From: Pseudomonadota bacterium
Lineage (GTDB): Bacteria > Myxococcota_A > UBA9160 > UBA4427
Assembly (NCBI GenBank): GCA_022361175.1
Contig: JAKSBN010000472.1
Span: forward strand, 1-38,567
Length of the DNA: 38,567 nucleotides
Direction: 5' to 3'
The notes under the pieces were generated by a model. The model worked only from the letters and a program-made list of their open reading frames with translations, made no database searches and was not told where the DNA came from. Numbering within the stretch: the first letter of the stretch is position 1; each line of letters starts with the position of its first letter. The position numbers were made by a program, and so were the translations under genes. Positions 17,726-24,706 of the stretch are shown here, one piece after another.

Positions 17726-18559
17726 ATGGAGATCGGAGTCACGATGCACGCCACCGACCGCGCCATGCGGCCGGAGGAGCTGGCCCGCGAGGCCGAGACT
17801 CGCGGCTTCGCCTCGGTCTTTCTGCCCGAGCACACACACATCCCAACGAGTCGCCGCACGCCCCCGCCCACCGGCGACGCGGAGCTGGCCGAGGAGTATC
17901 TCCGCAGCCCCGATCCCTACGTGGCGCTGGCCGCGGCCGCGGCCGTGACGTCCCGCATTCGGCTGGGAACCGGCATCGGGCTGCCGGCCCAGCACGACCC
18001 CATCACGTTCGCCAAGGAGATCGCCACGCTCGACTGGCTGGCGCGCGGGCGCTTCGTGTTCGGCATCGGCTACGGCTGGAACCGCGAGGAGATGGAGAAC
18101 CACGGCATCGACGTGAAGCGACGCCGCGCTCACGTGCGCGAGGTGATGCTGGCCATGCAGGCCCTGTGGTCGCAGGAGGCCGCGGCCTTCCAGGGCGAGT
18201 TCGTGCGCTTCGAAGAGAGCTGGCAGTGGCCGAAGCCCGTCCAGCAGCCGCGCCCCCGCACGCTGATCGGCGGCGCCGCGGGCCCCACCCTCTTCTCCCA
18301 CATCGCCGAGTTCGCCGACGGCTGGTTGCCCATCGGCGGCTCGGGCCTGAAGGACGCGCTGCGCGATTTGCGCGCCGCCTTCGAACAGTGCGGCCGCGAC
18401 CCGGCCGCGCTGCACGTGGTGCCCATGGGCGTGCTGCCGAGCGAGGCGAAGCTGGACCACTACCGCGAGCTGGGCGCCACCGAAGCGGTGCTGCGGCTGC
18501 CGTCTGCGCCGCGGGACGAAGTGCTGCCGGTGCTGGACGCGTTCACGCGGTACCTCTAG
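17726..18559 (+). CDS. LLM-class (luciferase-like) F420-dependent oxidoreductase
   Basis: 277 residues from the ATG at 17726; the upstream extension to 17651 looks non-coding. Features are MEIGVTMHATDRAMRPEELAREAETRGFASVFLPEH, RIRLGTGIGLPAQHDPITFAKEIATLDWLARGRFVFGIGYGWNREEMENHG and PRPRTLIGGAAGPTLF, the pattern of the TIGR03619-like F420 subgroup of the bacterial luciferase superfamily. Such enzymes use reduced or oxidised coenzyme F420 to act on alcohols, ketones or unsaturated lipids. If the cofactor is right, the host makes F420, which narrows the lineages. The gene is alone between a minus-strand gene and the dehydrogenase pair, 136 bases upstream of the latter. Confidence 0.87.
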   Translation: MEIGVTMHATDRAMRPEELAREAETRGFASVFLPEHTHIPTSRRTPPPTGDAELAEEYLRSPDPYVALAAAAAVTSRIRLGTGIGLPAQHDPITFAKEIATLDWLARGRFVFGIGYGWNREEMENHGIDVKRRRAHVREVMLAMQALWSQEAAAFQGEFVRFEESWQWPKPVQQPRPRTLIGGAAGPTLFSHIAEFADGWLPIGGSGLKDALRDLRAAFEQCGRDPAALHVVPMGVLPSEAKLDHYRELGATEAVLRLPSAPRDEVLPVLDAFTRYL

Positions 18560-18623
18560 CCAGCAACGAGATCGCGACCCGGGGAGTTCGACCGCCGCGG
18601 GGGCGGCGAACCTCAGGAGCGCT

Positions 18624-18652
18624 TTGACGCTTCCGGACCTTTTCGATACGCT
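18624..18652 (+). promoter_or_regulatory. Predicted promoter of the paired acyl-CoA dehydrogenases
   Basis: TTGACG at 18624-18629 and TACGCT at 18647-18652 are 17 bases apart. The 28 bases from 18623 align without gaps to 22222-22249 with only four differences, including the shared TTTGACGCT and TTTCGATACG blocks, so the two promoters share architecture. The operator-like motif at 18644-18663 overlaps the -10. Confidence 0.55.
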
Positions 18653-18663
18653 GCGGATCGAAA
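18644..18663 (+). promoter_or_regulatory. Operator-like motif, copy D
   Basis: CGATACGCTGCGGATCGAAA contains ATACG-CTG-CGGAT, a degenerate form of the core. It also sits inside a perfect 7-bp inverted repeat, TTTCGAT (18641-18647) and ATCGAAA (18657-18663). It is positioned over the predicted -10 of the promoter ahead of the GTG at 18696. Confidence 0.5.
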
Positions 18664-18695
18664 CGCACCGGTGAACCACAGGAGTCCTTTCCGGC

Positions 18696-19886
18696 GTGGA
18701 CCTGCGCTACTCGGAATCCGACGAGACCTTTCGCAAGGAGCTGCGCGCGTGGCTGGCCGAGGCCGTGCCCGCCCACGGCGCGCCGCCGCCCTCGCACGAT
18801 TGGCCCGCCCGGCGCGCCTACGACACCGGCTGGCAGCGCAAGCTCTTCGACGCGGGCTACGCCGGCATCCACTGGCCCAAGGCCTACGGCGGTCGCGACG
18901 CCTCGCTGACCGAGCAGCTGGTCTACTACGAGGAGATCGCCCGCGCGAAGGCGCCCTACGTCGGTGTGAACTTCGTGGGCCTGCTGCCCGGCGGTCCGAC
19001 GCTGATCGCCGAGGGCACCGAGGAGCAGAAGGCCAACCACATCCCGCAGATCCTGCGCGGCGAGCAAGTGTGGTGCCAGGGCTTCTCCGAGCCCGGTGCG
19101 GGCTCGGACCTGGCGGCTCTCTCGACCCGGGCCGTTCGCGACGGCGACGACTACGTGGTCTCGGGGCACAAGATCTGGTGTTCGTTCGCCCAGGCCGCCG
19201 ACTACTGCGAGCTCTTGGTCCGGACCGATCCCAACGTGCGCAAGCACGGCGGCATCAGCTGGCTGATCCTGCCCATGGACCGGCCGGGCATCGAGATCCG
19301 CCCGCTGCCCACCTTGGTGGGCGAAGGCGAGTTCAGCGAGGTGTTCCTGGACAACGTGCGCGTGCCCGTGGCCAACCGGGTGGGCGCGGAGAACGACGGC
19401 TGGCGCATCACCAACGTGACGCTGCGCTTCGAGCGCGGCACCGCCTTCGCCAGCGACATGGTGCAGTGCCAGCAGTTCCTGCGCGACCTGGTGGACGTGG
19501 CCAAGCGCGTGACTCGCGACGACGCCCGCGCCTGGGACGACAAGGGCCTGCGCCGCGAGGTGGGGCACCTGGCGGCCGAGCTGGACGCCCTCTGGGCCAT
19601 GATGAAGCTCTCGGTCTGCGAGTCGGCCGACACCGGCGTTCCGGGCCTGGGCGGCTCGGCGATCAAGCTCTTCTACACCGAGCTCTACCAGCGGCTGGGC
19701 GACCTGGCGTTGCGCCTGCTGGGCCGGGCCGGACTCTCGCGCGAAGACGTGGCCGAGTTGCCCTCCGCCGACTTCCTGCACCGGGCGCTGCAGTCGCTGT
19801 CGCTCACGATCGCGGCCGGCACCTCCCAGATCCAGCGCAACATCATCGGCGAGCGCGTGCTCGGGCTGCCGAAAGAACGGAAGTAG
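18696..19886 (+). CDS. Acyl-CoA dehydrogenase, large (catalytic-type) subunit of a gene pair
   Basis: 396 residues from a GTG start, with AGGAG 11 bases upstream (a little distant). The N-domain is MDLRYSESDETFRKELRAWL. FAD/substrate segments are CQGFSEPGAGSDLA (about 127-140) and SGHKIWCSFA (about 156-165). The C-terminal end is AAGTSQIQRNIIGERVLGLP. As in the dehydrogenase at 5848, the YEGTSEIQ Glu is missing (Ala), and Glu246 in RFERGT is the probable catalytic base by comparison with FadE26-type enzymes. It is followed 5 bases later by a shorter dehydrogenase, the arrangement known for alpha2beta2 enzymes acting on sterol side chains. It belongs to the group of units carrying the shared operator-like motif. 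Confidence 0.93.
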   Translation: MDLRYSESDETFRKELRAWLAEAVPAHGAPPPSHDWPARRAYDTGWQRKLFDAGYAGIHWPKAYGGRDASLTEQLVYYEEIARAKAPYVGVNFVGLLPGGPTLIAEGTEEQKANHIPQILRGEQVWCQGFSEPGAGSDLAALSTRAVRDGDDYVVSGHKIWCSFAQAADYCELLVRTDPNVRKHGGISWLILPMDRPGIEIRPLPTLVGEGEFSEVFLDNVRVPVANRVGAENDGWRITNVTLRFERGTAFASDMVQCQQFLRDLVDVAKRVTRDDARAWDDKGLRREVGHLAAELDALWAMMKLSVCESADTGVPGLGGSAIKLFYTELYQRLGDLALRLLGRAGLSREDVAELPSADFLHRALQSLSLTIAAGTSQIQRNIIGERVLGLPKERK

Positions 19887-19891
19887 GCGCC

Positions 19892-20875
19892 GTGGACTTC
19901 CGCCTGAACGAAGACCAGCTCGCCCTGCGCGAGGGACTCCGGAGCTTCTGCGAGGGCCTCGCGCCCGACGAGCGCCTGGCCGAATGGGCCGCCGCAGGCC
20001 GCCTCGACCGCGAGGTCTGGGGCCAGCTGGCCGAGATGGGCCTCTTCTCCCTGCGCCTGCCCGAATCGCAGTCCGGCGTGGGCCTCGGCATGGCCGACGC
20101 GGTCGTCGCGTTCGCCGAGCTGGGACGGCGCGTCGTCCCCGGACCGCTGGCGTGGAGCCACCTGGCCGCGGAGTTCGTGGAGGGCGCCGCCACGGGCGAG
20201 TTGCTGGTAAGCGGCCTCGATCTCCTGGGCGACCTGCGCGAACCGGTGCTGGTGGAGCACCTGGAGAGCCTCGACCTGTTGCTGTTGTTGCGCGAGACCG
20301 GCGTCTACACGGTGCCGCGGGACGCGCTCTCCGGCGCACCGGTGGGCGTTCCCCTGGATCCCATGACGCCGCTCCACCACGTGGCGCACCTGCCGGAGGG
20401 CGAGCGGGTCGCGGGCCCCGACGCGGCCCGGCGACTGCGCCGCGAGGGCGCGGCGCTCCTGGCGGGGCAGCAGCTCGGCATCGCCGAGGCCACGCTGGAG
20501 CGGGCCACTGCCTACGCTCTCGAGCGTCACCAGTTCGACCGCCCGGTGGGCGGCTTCCAGGCCGTCAAGCATCTGCTCTCGGACATGTTCGTCCGGCAGG
20601 AGGTGGCGCGTGCGGCCGCCTACGCCGCGGGGGCCACGTTGGACGACCCGGCGGTGGGCGATCCCGCCCGCGCGGTGGCGGCCGCCAAGATCACCGCGGG
20701 CGAGGCTGCGCTGAAGAACGCTCGCGCGTGCATCCAGGTGCACGGGGGCATGGGCTACACCTGGGAAGTCCCGGTGCACTACTACCTGAAGCGGGCCACC
20801 GTCCTGGAGACCGTCTTCGGAACCTCCGACGAGCACTGCACCGCCCTGGCGGATACCTTCGACAGCGCAGCCTGA
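19892..20875 (+). CDS. Acyl-CoA dehydrogenase, small partner subunit
   Basis: 327 residues from a GTG at 19892, 5 bases after the large subunit's stop. It is shorter than the usual 370-400 residues because the middle beta domain is reduced: the chain goes from the N-domain (VDFRLNEDQLALREGLRSF) through a compact region to ALERHQFDRPVGGFQAVKHLL (about 207-227) and CIQVHGGMGYTWEVPVHYYLKRA. Neither catalytic-Glu position is filled: there is no YEGTSEIQ end, and the helix reads AALLAGQQLGIAEA. This supports a structural, FAD/substrate-completing subunit of a heterotetramer with the 18696 product, comparable to FadE27 or FadE29-type partners. The stop is followed by a 15-bp tandem duplication. Confidence 0.9.
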   Translation: MDFRLNEDQLALREGLRSFCEGLAPDERLAEWAAAGRLDREVWGQLAEMGLFSLRLPESQSGVGLGMADAVVAFAELGRRVVPGPLAWSHLAAEFVEGAATGELLVSGLDLLGDLREPVLVEHLESLDLLLLLRETGVYTVPRDALSGAPVGVPLDPMTPLHHVAHLPEGERVAGPDAARRLRREGAALLAGQQLGIAEATLERATAYALERHQFDRPVGGFQAVKHLLSDMFVRQEVARAAAYAAGATLDDPAVGDPARAVAAAKITAGEAALKNARACIQVHGGMGYTWEVPVHYYLKRATVLETVFGTSDEHCTALADTFDSAA

Positions 20876-20900
20876 TCCGGCGGCGGCCCCGCGGCGCCCC

Positions 20901-20930
20901 GAAACGCGGAGGCGCGAAACGCGGAGGCGC
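20901..20930 (+). repeat. Perfect 15-bp tandem duplication
   Basis: GAAACGCGGAGGCGC occurs twice in direct succession (20901-20915 and 20916-20930). Each copy carries a GGAGG that could act as a ribosome binding site, and the second lies 12 bases before the GTG at 20940. It may be a recent slippage duplication in the leader of the lipoprotein hydrolase. Confidence 0.8.
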
Positions 20931-20939
20931 AATAGCACG

Positions 20940-22202
20940 GTGCGCGGCCCGACTCCCCGACACGGCGCGATCGCCGGCCTGGGCCTGCTCTCGGCCCTGG
21001 TGCTGGGCTGCGCCAGCGGCCGCACGCTGATGCCCACTCCCAATCTCTACCGCGGGGCCGACAGCTACCCGGCCGCCCAGGTGCCCGAGGCCCACCGCAG
21101 CCACGAGATCGACCTGCTCTACGTCACCGACCGGGCGCCGGACGGAGACGGCTACGGCGCCGAGCGTTCCAGCTCGACGGCGTTCGGTTCGGTGCAGCTC
21201 GAGCTGGGGAGCCCGGCCTCGTGGGACGAACTGGTGCGCGCCAGCCAGGGCCCGCGCCGCAGCGAACGAGTGGGCGTGCGAATCCGCACGCCCACGGAGC
21301 TCGGCCGCTTCCCGCCGACGCCGCGGCCCTTCAAGGTGGTGGACGGCCAGCCGGTGGAGGACCCCGAGGTCGACGCCGCCAAGCGGCGAGTGGAAGCCCA
21401 GTTCGGCCACGAGCTCCGGCGGCGCTTGGCCGCGGCGGATCCGGCGGAGGTCGTCCTCTACGTCCACGGCTTCAACAACTCGTTCGACGCGGCCGCCACT
21501 TCGCATGCGGAGGTGTGGCACTTCCTGGGCCGCCGCGGCGTGCCCGTCCTCTACAGCTGGCCTGCGGCCCGGGGAGGACTGACGGGCTACTTCGTCGATC
21601 GCGAATCGGGTGAGTTCACCGTCTACCACCTGAAAGAGACGCTGCGCCTGATCGCGTCGTTGCCCGAGGTGGAGCGCCTGCACATCCTGGCCCACAGCCG
21701 GGGCACCGACGTCACCACCACCGCGCTGCGCGAACTGGTCATCGAGAGCCGGGCCGCCGGCCGCAACCCGCGCCGCGACTTCCGCATCGCCAACCTGGTG
21801 TTGGCGGCGCCGGACCTCGACCTGGACGTGGTGCGCCAGCGGCTCATGGCCGAGAAGTTCGGCCCCGCCATCGGACGCATCACCATCTACACGACCCAGG
21901 CCGACAAGGCCCTGAACGCCTCGCAGCGGCTCATGAGCGGCACGCGCTTCGGACGGCTGCAGGCCTCCGATCTGGGCGAGCGGGAGCGGGCGATCTTCCG
22001 CGAAGTGACGAACGTGAACATCATCAACGTGCCGAACCAGATCGTGGGCAGCTTTCTGGGCCACAGCTACTTCCGCACCAGCCCGGCGGCCAGCTCGGAC
22101 CTGATCCTGCTGCTGCGGGGCGGCGCGCCGCCGGGCAGCCCGGAGCGGCCCCTGCGCCACCACGAGCTCAACTTCTGGGAGCTGGAGCCCGGCTACCCCT
22201 GA
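20940..22202 (+). CDS. Lipoprotein alpha/beta hydrolase (DUF900-like)
   Basis: 420 residues from a GTG start. The N-terminus is a lipoprotein signal: a hydrophobic run LGLLSALVLGC with Cys24 in a VLGC lipobox. The mature part has IDLLYVTDRAP (about 57-67), the DUF900 strand VVLYVHGFNNSFD (about 171-183) and the nucleophile elbow LAHSRGTD with Ser253, followed by LVLAAPDLDLDVV where the acid residue is expected. DUF900 hydrolases are esterase/lipase-like proteins with uncharacterised substrates. The signal predicts membrane-anchored periplasmic or outer-membrane location. It lies between the dehydrogenase pair and the SDR-led operon on the same strand and might release fatty or steroid esters for the pathway, which is inference from place only. 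Confidence 0.85.
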   Translation: MRGPTPRHGAIAGLGLLSALVLGCASGRTLMPTPNLYRGADSYPAAQVPEAHRSHEIDLLYVTDRAPDGDGYGAERSSSTAFGSVQLELGSPASWDELVRASQGPRRSERVGVRIRTPTELGRFPPTPRPFKVVDGQPVEDPEVDAAKRRVEAQFGHELRRRLAAADPAEVVLYVHGFNNSFDAAATSHAEVWHFLGRRGVPVLYSWPAARGGLTGYFVDRESGEFTVYHLKETLRLIASLPEVERLHILAHSRGTDVTTTALRELVIESRAAGRNPRRDFRIANLVLAAPDLDLDVVRQRLMAEKFGPAIGRITIYTTQADKALNASQRLMSGTRFGRLQASDLGERERAIFREVTNVNIINVPNQIVGSFLGHSYFRTSPAASSDLILLLRGGAPPGSPERPLRHHELNFWELEPGYP

Positions 22203-22222
22203 CCCCGCCCGGAGCGGCCCCT

Positions 22223-22251
22223 TTGACGCTCCCAGCCCATTTCGATACGGT
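22223..22251 (+). promoter_or_regulatory. Predicted promoter of the SDR/thiolase/crotonase operon
   Basis: TTGACG (22223-22228) and TACGGT (22246-22251) are spaced by 17 bases. The surrounding block is nearly identical to that at 18623, where the same -35 and spacing recur, arguing that both elements are functional. The leader to the ATG at 22360 is about 100 bases. Confidence 0.55.
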
Positions 22252-22262
22252 ACGTATTGTAA
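22243..22262 (+). promoter_or_regulatory. Operator-like motif, copy C
   Basis: CGATACGGTACGTATTGTAA has the core ATACG-GTA-CGTAT, matching the symmetry of copy A. It overlaps the predicted -10 ahead of the 22360-27424 operon. Confidence 0.58.
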
Positions 22263-22359
22263 TGATTTCCCGCGACACGGACCGCCGGTCCCGCGCGGGC
22301 CGACCTGTGCGAGAACCGCGTGAGACCCGCGGAACCAGCGAAGAGGGAGAGTCGCAGTC

Positions 22360-23247
22360 ATGGGCATTCTGGACGGAAAGGGCGCCGCGGTCACCGGCGC
22401 CGGGCGCGGCATCGGCCGGGGCCACTGCCTCCATCTGGCCGAGCAGGGCGCCTCGGTGGTGGTGAACGACATCGAGCTGGCCGAGGCCCAGAAGGTGGTG
22501 GACGAGATCTCCGCCAAGGGCGGCAAGGCCGTCGCCAACGACAGCGACGTCTCCACCCGCGAAGGCGCGCAGGCGCTGGTGGGCCAGTGCGTGGACGCCT
22601 TCGGCGGCATCCACGCGTTGGTGAACAACGCCGGCAACGTGCGCGACCGCTCGTTCCTGAAGATGAGCGACGACGAGTTCGACGCCGTCGTGCAGGTGCA
22701 CGTCTACGGCACCTTCCGCTGCGCCCAGGAGGCCGCCTTCCGCATGCGCGACCAGGGCACCGGCGGTGCCATCATCAACACGGTCTCGGCCGCGCACTTC
22801 GGCAACTTCGGCCAGACGAACTACGCGGGCTCGAAGGGCGCCATCGCCTCCATGACCTACACCTGGGCGCTCGAGCTGGCGCGCTACGGCGTACGCGTGA
22901 ACGCCATCAGCCCCACCGGCACCACGCGCATGTCGGCTACCGCCAAGATCGGCGGCAAGGTGGTGGACCTGCCCTTCGTGGATCCGACCCGCAACGGGGC
23001 CTTCGTGGCCTTCCTCTGCAGCGACCACGCCAAGTGGGTGAGCGGCCAGATCTTCGGCAGCGGCGGCGAGCGGGTGGTGATCCTGGAGCAGCCCAAGTAC
23101 GGCACCGGGATGTACCGAGACGGCGGCTGGGGCGTCGACGAGCTGATCGAACACTTCGAGCAGCACATGAAAAAAGAGCTCGAACCGATCGGATTGATGA
23201 AGAACCCCTACCCCTTCTACGACGGCGTCGAGCCGCCGGCCTCCTGA
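22360..23247 (+). CDS. SDR, probable 3-hydroxyacyl-CoA dehydrogenase type (17beta-HSD4-like)
   Basis: 295 residues; the ATG at 22360 follows AGGGAGAG. Motifs: TGAGRGIG (about 12-19), NDIE (acidic residue, NAD preference), NNAG, the Ser of NTVSAAHFGNFG, and YAGSK. The pattern GKGAAVTGAGRGIGRGHCLHLAEQGASVVVND is close to the N-terminal SDR of multifunctional enzyme 2/HSD17B4, which oxidises 3-hydroxyacyl-CoA. A C-terminal extension (WGVDELIEHFEQHMKKELEPIGLMKNPYPFYDG) is longer than in common SDRs. It is the first gene of a five-gene operon and would provide the beta-oxidation step just before thiolytic or aldolytic cleavage. The substrate is unknown. Confidence 0.9.
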   Translation: MGILDGKGAAVTGAGRGIGRGHCLHLAEQGASVVVNDIELAEAQKVVDEISAKGGKAVANDSDVSTREGAQALVGQCVDAFGGIHALVNNAGNVRDRSFLKMSDDEFDAVVQVHVYGTFRCAQEAAFRMRDQGTGGAIINTVSAAHFGNFGQTNYAGSKGAIASMTYTWALELARYGVRVNAISPTGTTRMSATAKIGGKVVDLPFVDPTRNGAFVAFLCSDHAKWVSGQIFGSGGERVVILEQPKYGTGMYRDGGWGVDELIEHFEQHMKKELEPIGLMKNPYPFYDGVEPPAS

Positions 23248-23266
23248 GGTCAGCGAAAGGACCGGC

Positions 23267-24706
23267 ATGATCGGCATCACGTCCTACGGCGCCTATGTCC
23301 CGCCCACCCGGCTGCCGCTGGCCACCCTCGCGGGTCGCCCCGCGAAAGAAGGCGGCCCCGAGAAGGCCGTCGCCTGGAGCGACGAGGACGCCATCACGTT
23401 GGGCGTGCAGGCGGCCCGAAACGCCCTGCGCGGCTTCGACCGCGCGGCGGTGGATGCCGTCTTCTTCGCCTCCACCACCCTGCCCTTCGCCGAGAAGCAG
23501 GCCGCCGCCCTGGCGGCCCGCGCCCTCGACCTGGGCCGCGCGCTCGAGACGGCCGACTTCGGCGGCTCGCTGCGGGCCGGGATGGCGGCGCTGCGGGCCG
23601 CCTTCGACGCGGTGCGCGCCGGCTCGGTGCAGTGTGCGCTGGTGATCGCCAGCGACTGCCGCTTGGCCGCACCGGGCTCGGCCCTGGAAGCCGGGTTGGG
23701 CGATGGCGCCTGCGCTTTTCTGGTGCGCGACGGCGACGCCGTCGCGACGCCGACGGCGCGCTACGCGGTCGCCGACGAGATCGTCGACGTGTGGCGCAGC
23801 GCGGGCGATCCCTTCGTCCACGCCTGGGAAGACCGCTTCGTCGTCCAGGAGGGCTTCACGCCGCGCGTCGTGGAAGCCGTCTCGGGGCTGTGCGAACGCT
23901 CCGGCCGCGGCGCCGCGGACTACACGCGGATCGCGCTGTACGCCCCCGATGCGCGCAGCCACGGCACCGTGGCCCGCGCCCTCGGTCTCGCGAAGGAGCA
24001 GCTGCAGGATCCCTTCTTCGGCCGGCTCGGCAACGCCGGGGCGGCCTTCGCGCCGCTGCAGCTGGCCGCATCCCTCGAGTCGGCCAAGCCCGGCGAATCG
24101 CTGCTGGTCGCGGCCTACGGCGACGGCGCCGAGGCCATCGCCTTCGACGTCACCGAGCACGTGGAGAAGCTCGGCCCCCGCCGCGGCGTCGAGTGGCACC
24201 TGCAGCGCCGGCGGCCGGTGGCCCGCTACGACCAGTACCTGAAGGCGCGCGAGCTGCAGCCCACCGAGTGGGGCCGCGCGGGCGATCCCGGCCTCTCGGC
24301 CACCATCCACTTCCGCGAGCGGGACGACGACCTGTCGTTCCGGGCGCAGCAGTGCCGGCGCTGCCAGGCGCTGCAGTTCCCGGCCCAGCGGGTCTGCGAG
24401 AGCTGCTTCGCCAAGGACGAGTTCGACTCGGTCCCGCTCGCCGAACGCACGGGCAAGCTCGTTACCTACACCTTCGACTACTTCTTCCCCACCCCGCAGC
24501 CGCCCACGGTGGTGACGGTGGTGGACGTGGACGGCGCGCGGGTGCACCTGCAGCTGGTGAACTGCCCGCCCGACGACGTGGCCATCGACCTGCCGGTGGA
24601 GTTCGTGTTCCGCCGCATCCACACGGTGGGCGGCCGCCCCAACTACTATTGGAAGGCGACGCCGGCCGAGGCGTCCGGCCCGGAAGGAGACGGCGATGGC
24701 GCGTGA
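23267..24706 (+). CDS. HMG-CoA synthase-like thiolase-fold protein fused to a DUF35 zinc-ribbon/OB domain
   Basis: 479 residues. Residues 1 to about 340 have the HMG-CoA synthase/KAS III-like fold: GITSYGAYVPPTRL, VDAVFFASTTLPF, ALVIASD, GDGACAFLV, SHGTVARALG and GRLGNAGAAFAPLQLA. The catalytic position that should read NACYGGT reads TADFGGS, with Asp97 in place of the nucleophilic Cys; His232 and Asn256 appear retained. Residues from about 345 form a DUF35 module with a zinc ribbon, C363-x2-C366 and C377-x2-C380, then an OB-fold (GKLVTYTF...TVVTVVDVDGARVHLQLVN). The last 11 bases overlap the thiolase gene. DUF35 partners are needed by thiolase-like aldolases such as Ltp2 with ChsH2, so this fusion may be a scaffold or co-enzyme for the thiolase. 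True HMG-CoA synthase activity is unlikely. Confidence 0.88.
   Translation: MIGITSYGAYVPPTRLPLATLAGRPAKEGGPEKAVAWSDEDAITLGVQAARNALRGFDRAAVDAVFFASTTLPFAEKQAAALAARALDLGRALETADFGGSLRAGMAALRAAFDAVRAGSVQCALVIASDCRLAAPGSALEAGLGDGACAFLVRDGDAVATPTARYAVADEIVDVWRSAGDPFVHAWEDRFVVQEGFTPRVVEAVSGLCERSGRGAADYTRIALYAPDARSHGTVARALGLAKEQLQDPFFGRLGNAGAAFAPLQLAASLESAKPGESLLVAAYGDGAEAIAFDVTEHVEKLGPRRGVEWHLQRRRPVARYDQYLKARELQPTEWGRAGDPGLSATIHFRERDDDLSFRAQQCRRCQALQFPAQRVCESCFAKDEFDSVPLAERTGKLVTYTFDYFFPTPQPPTVVTVVDVDGARVHLQLVNCPPDDVAIDLPVEFVFRRIHTVGGRPNYYWKATPAEASGPEGDGDGA

Noticed and set aside
23267..24706. Annotation as HMG-CoA synthase (mevalonate pathway)
   Set aside because: The nucleophilic Cys is replaced by Asp, a DUF35 module is fused and the neighbours are catabolic.
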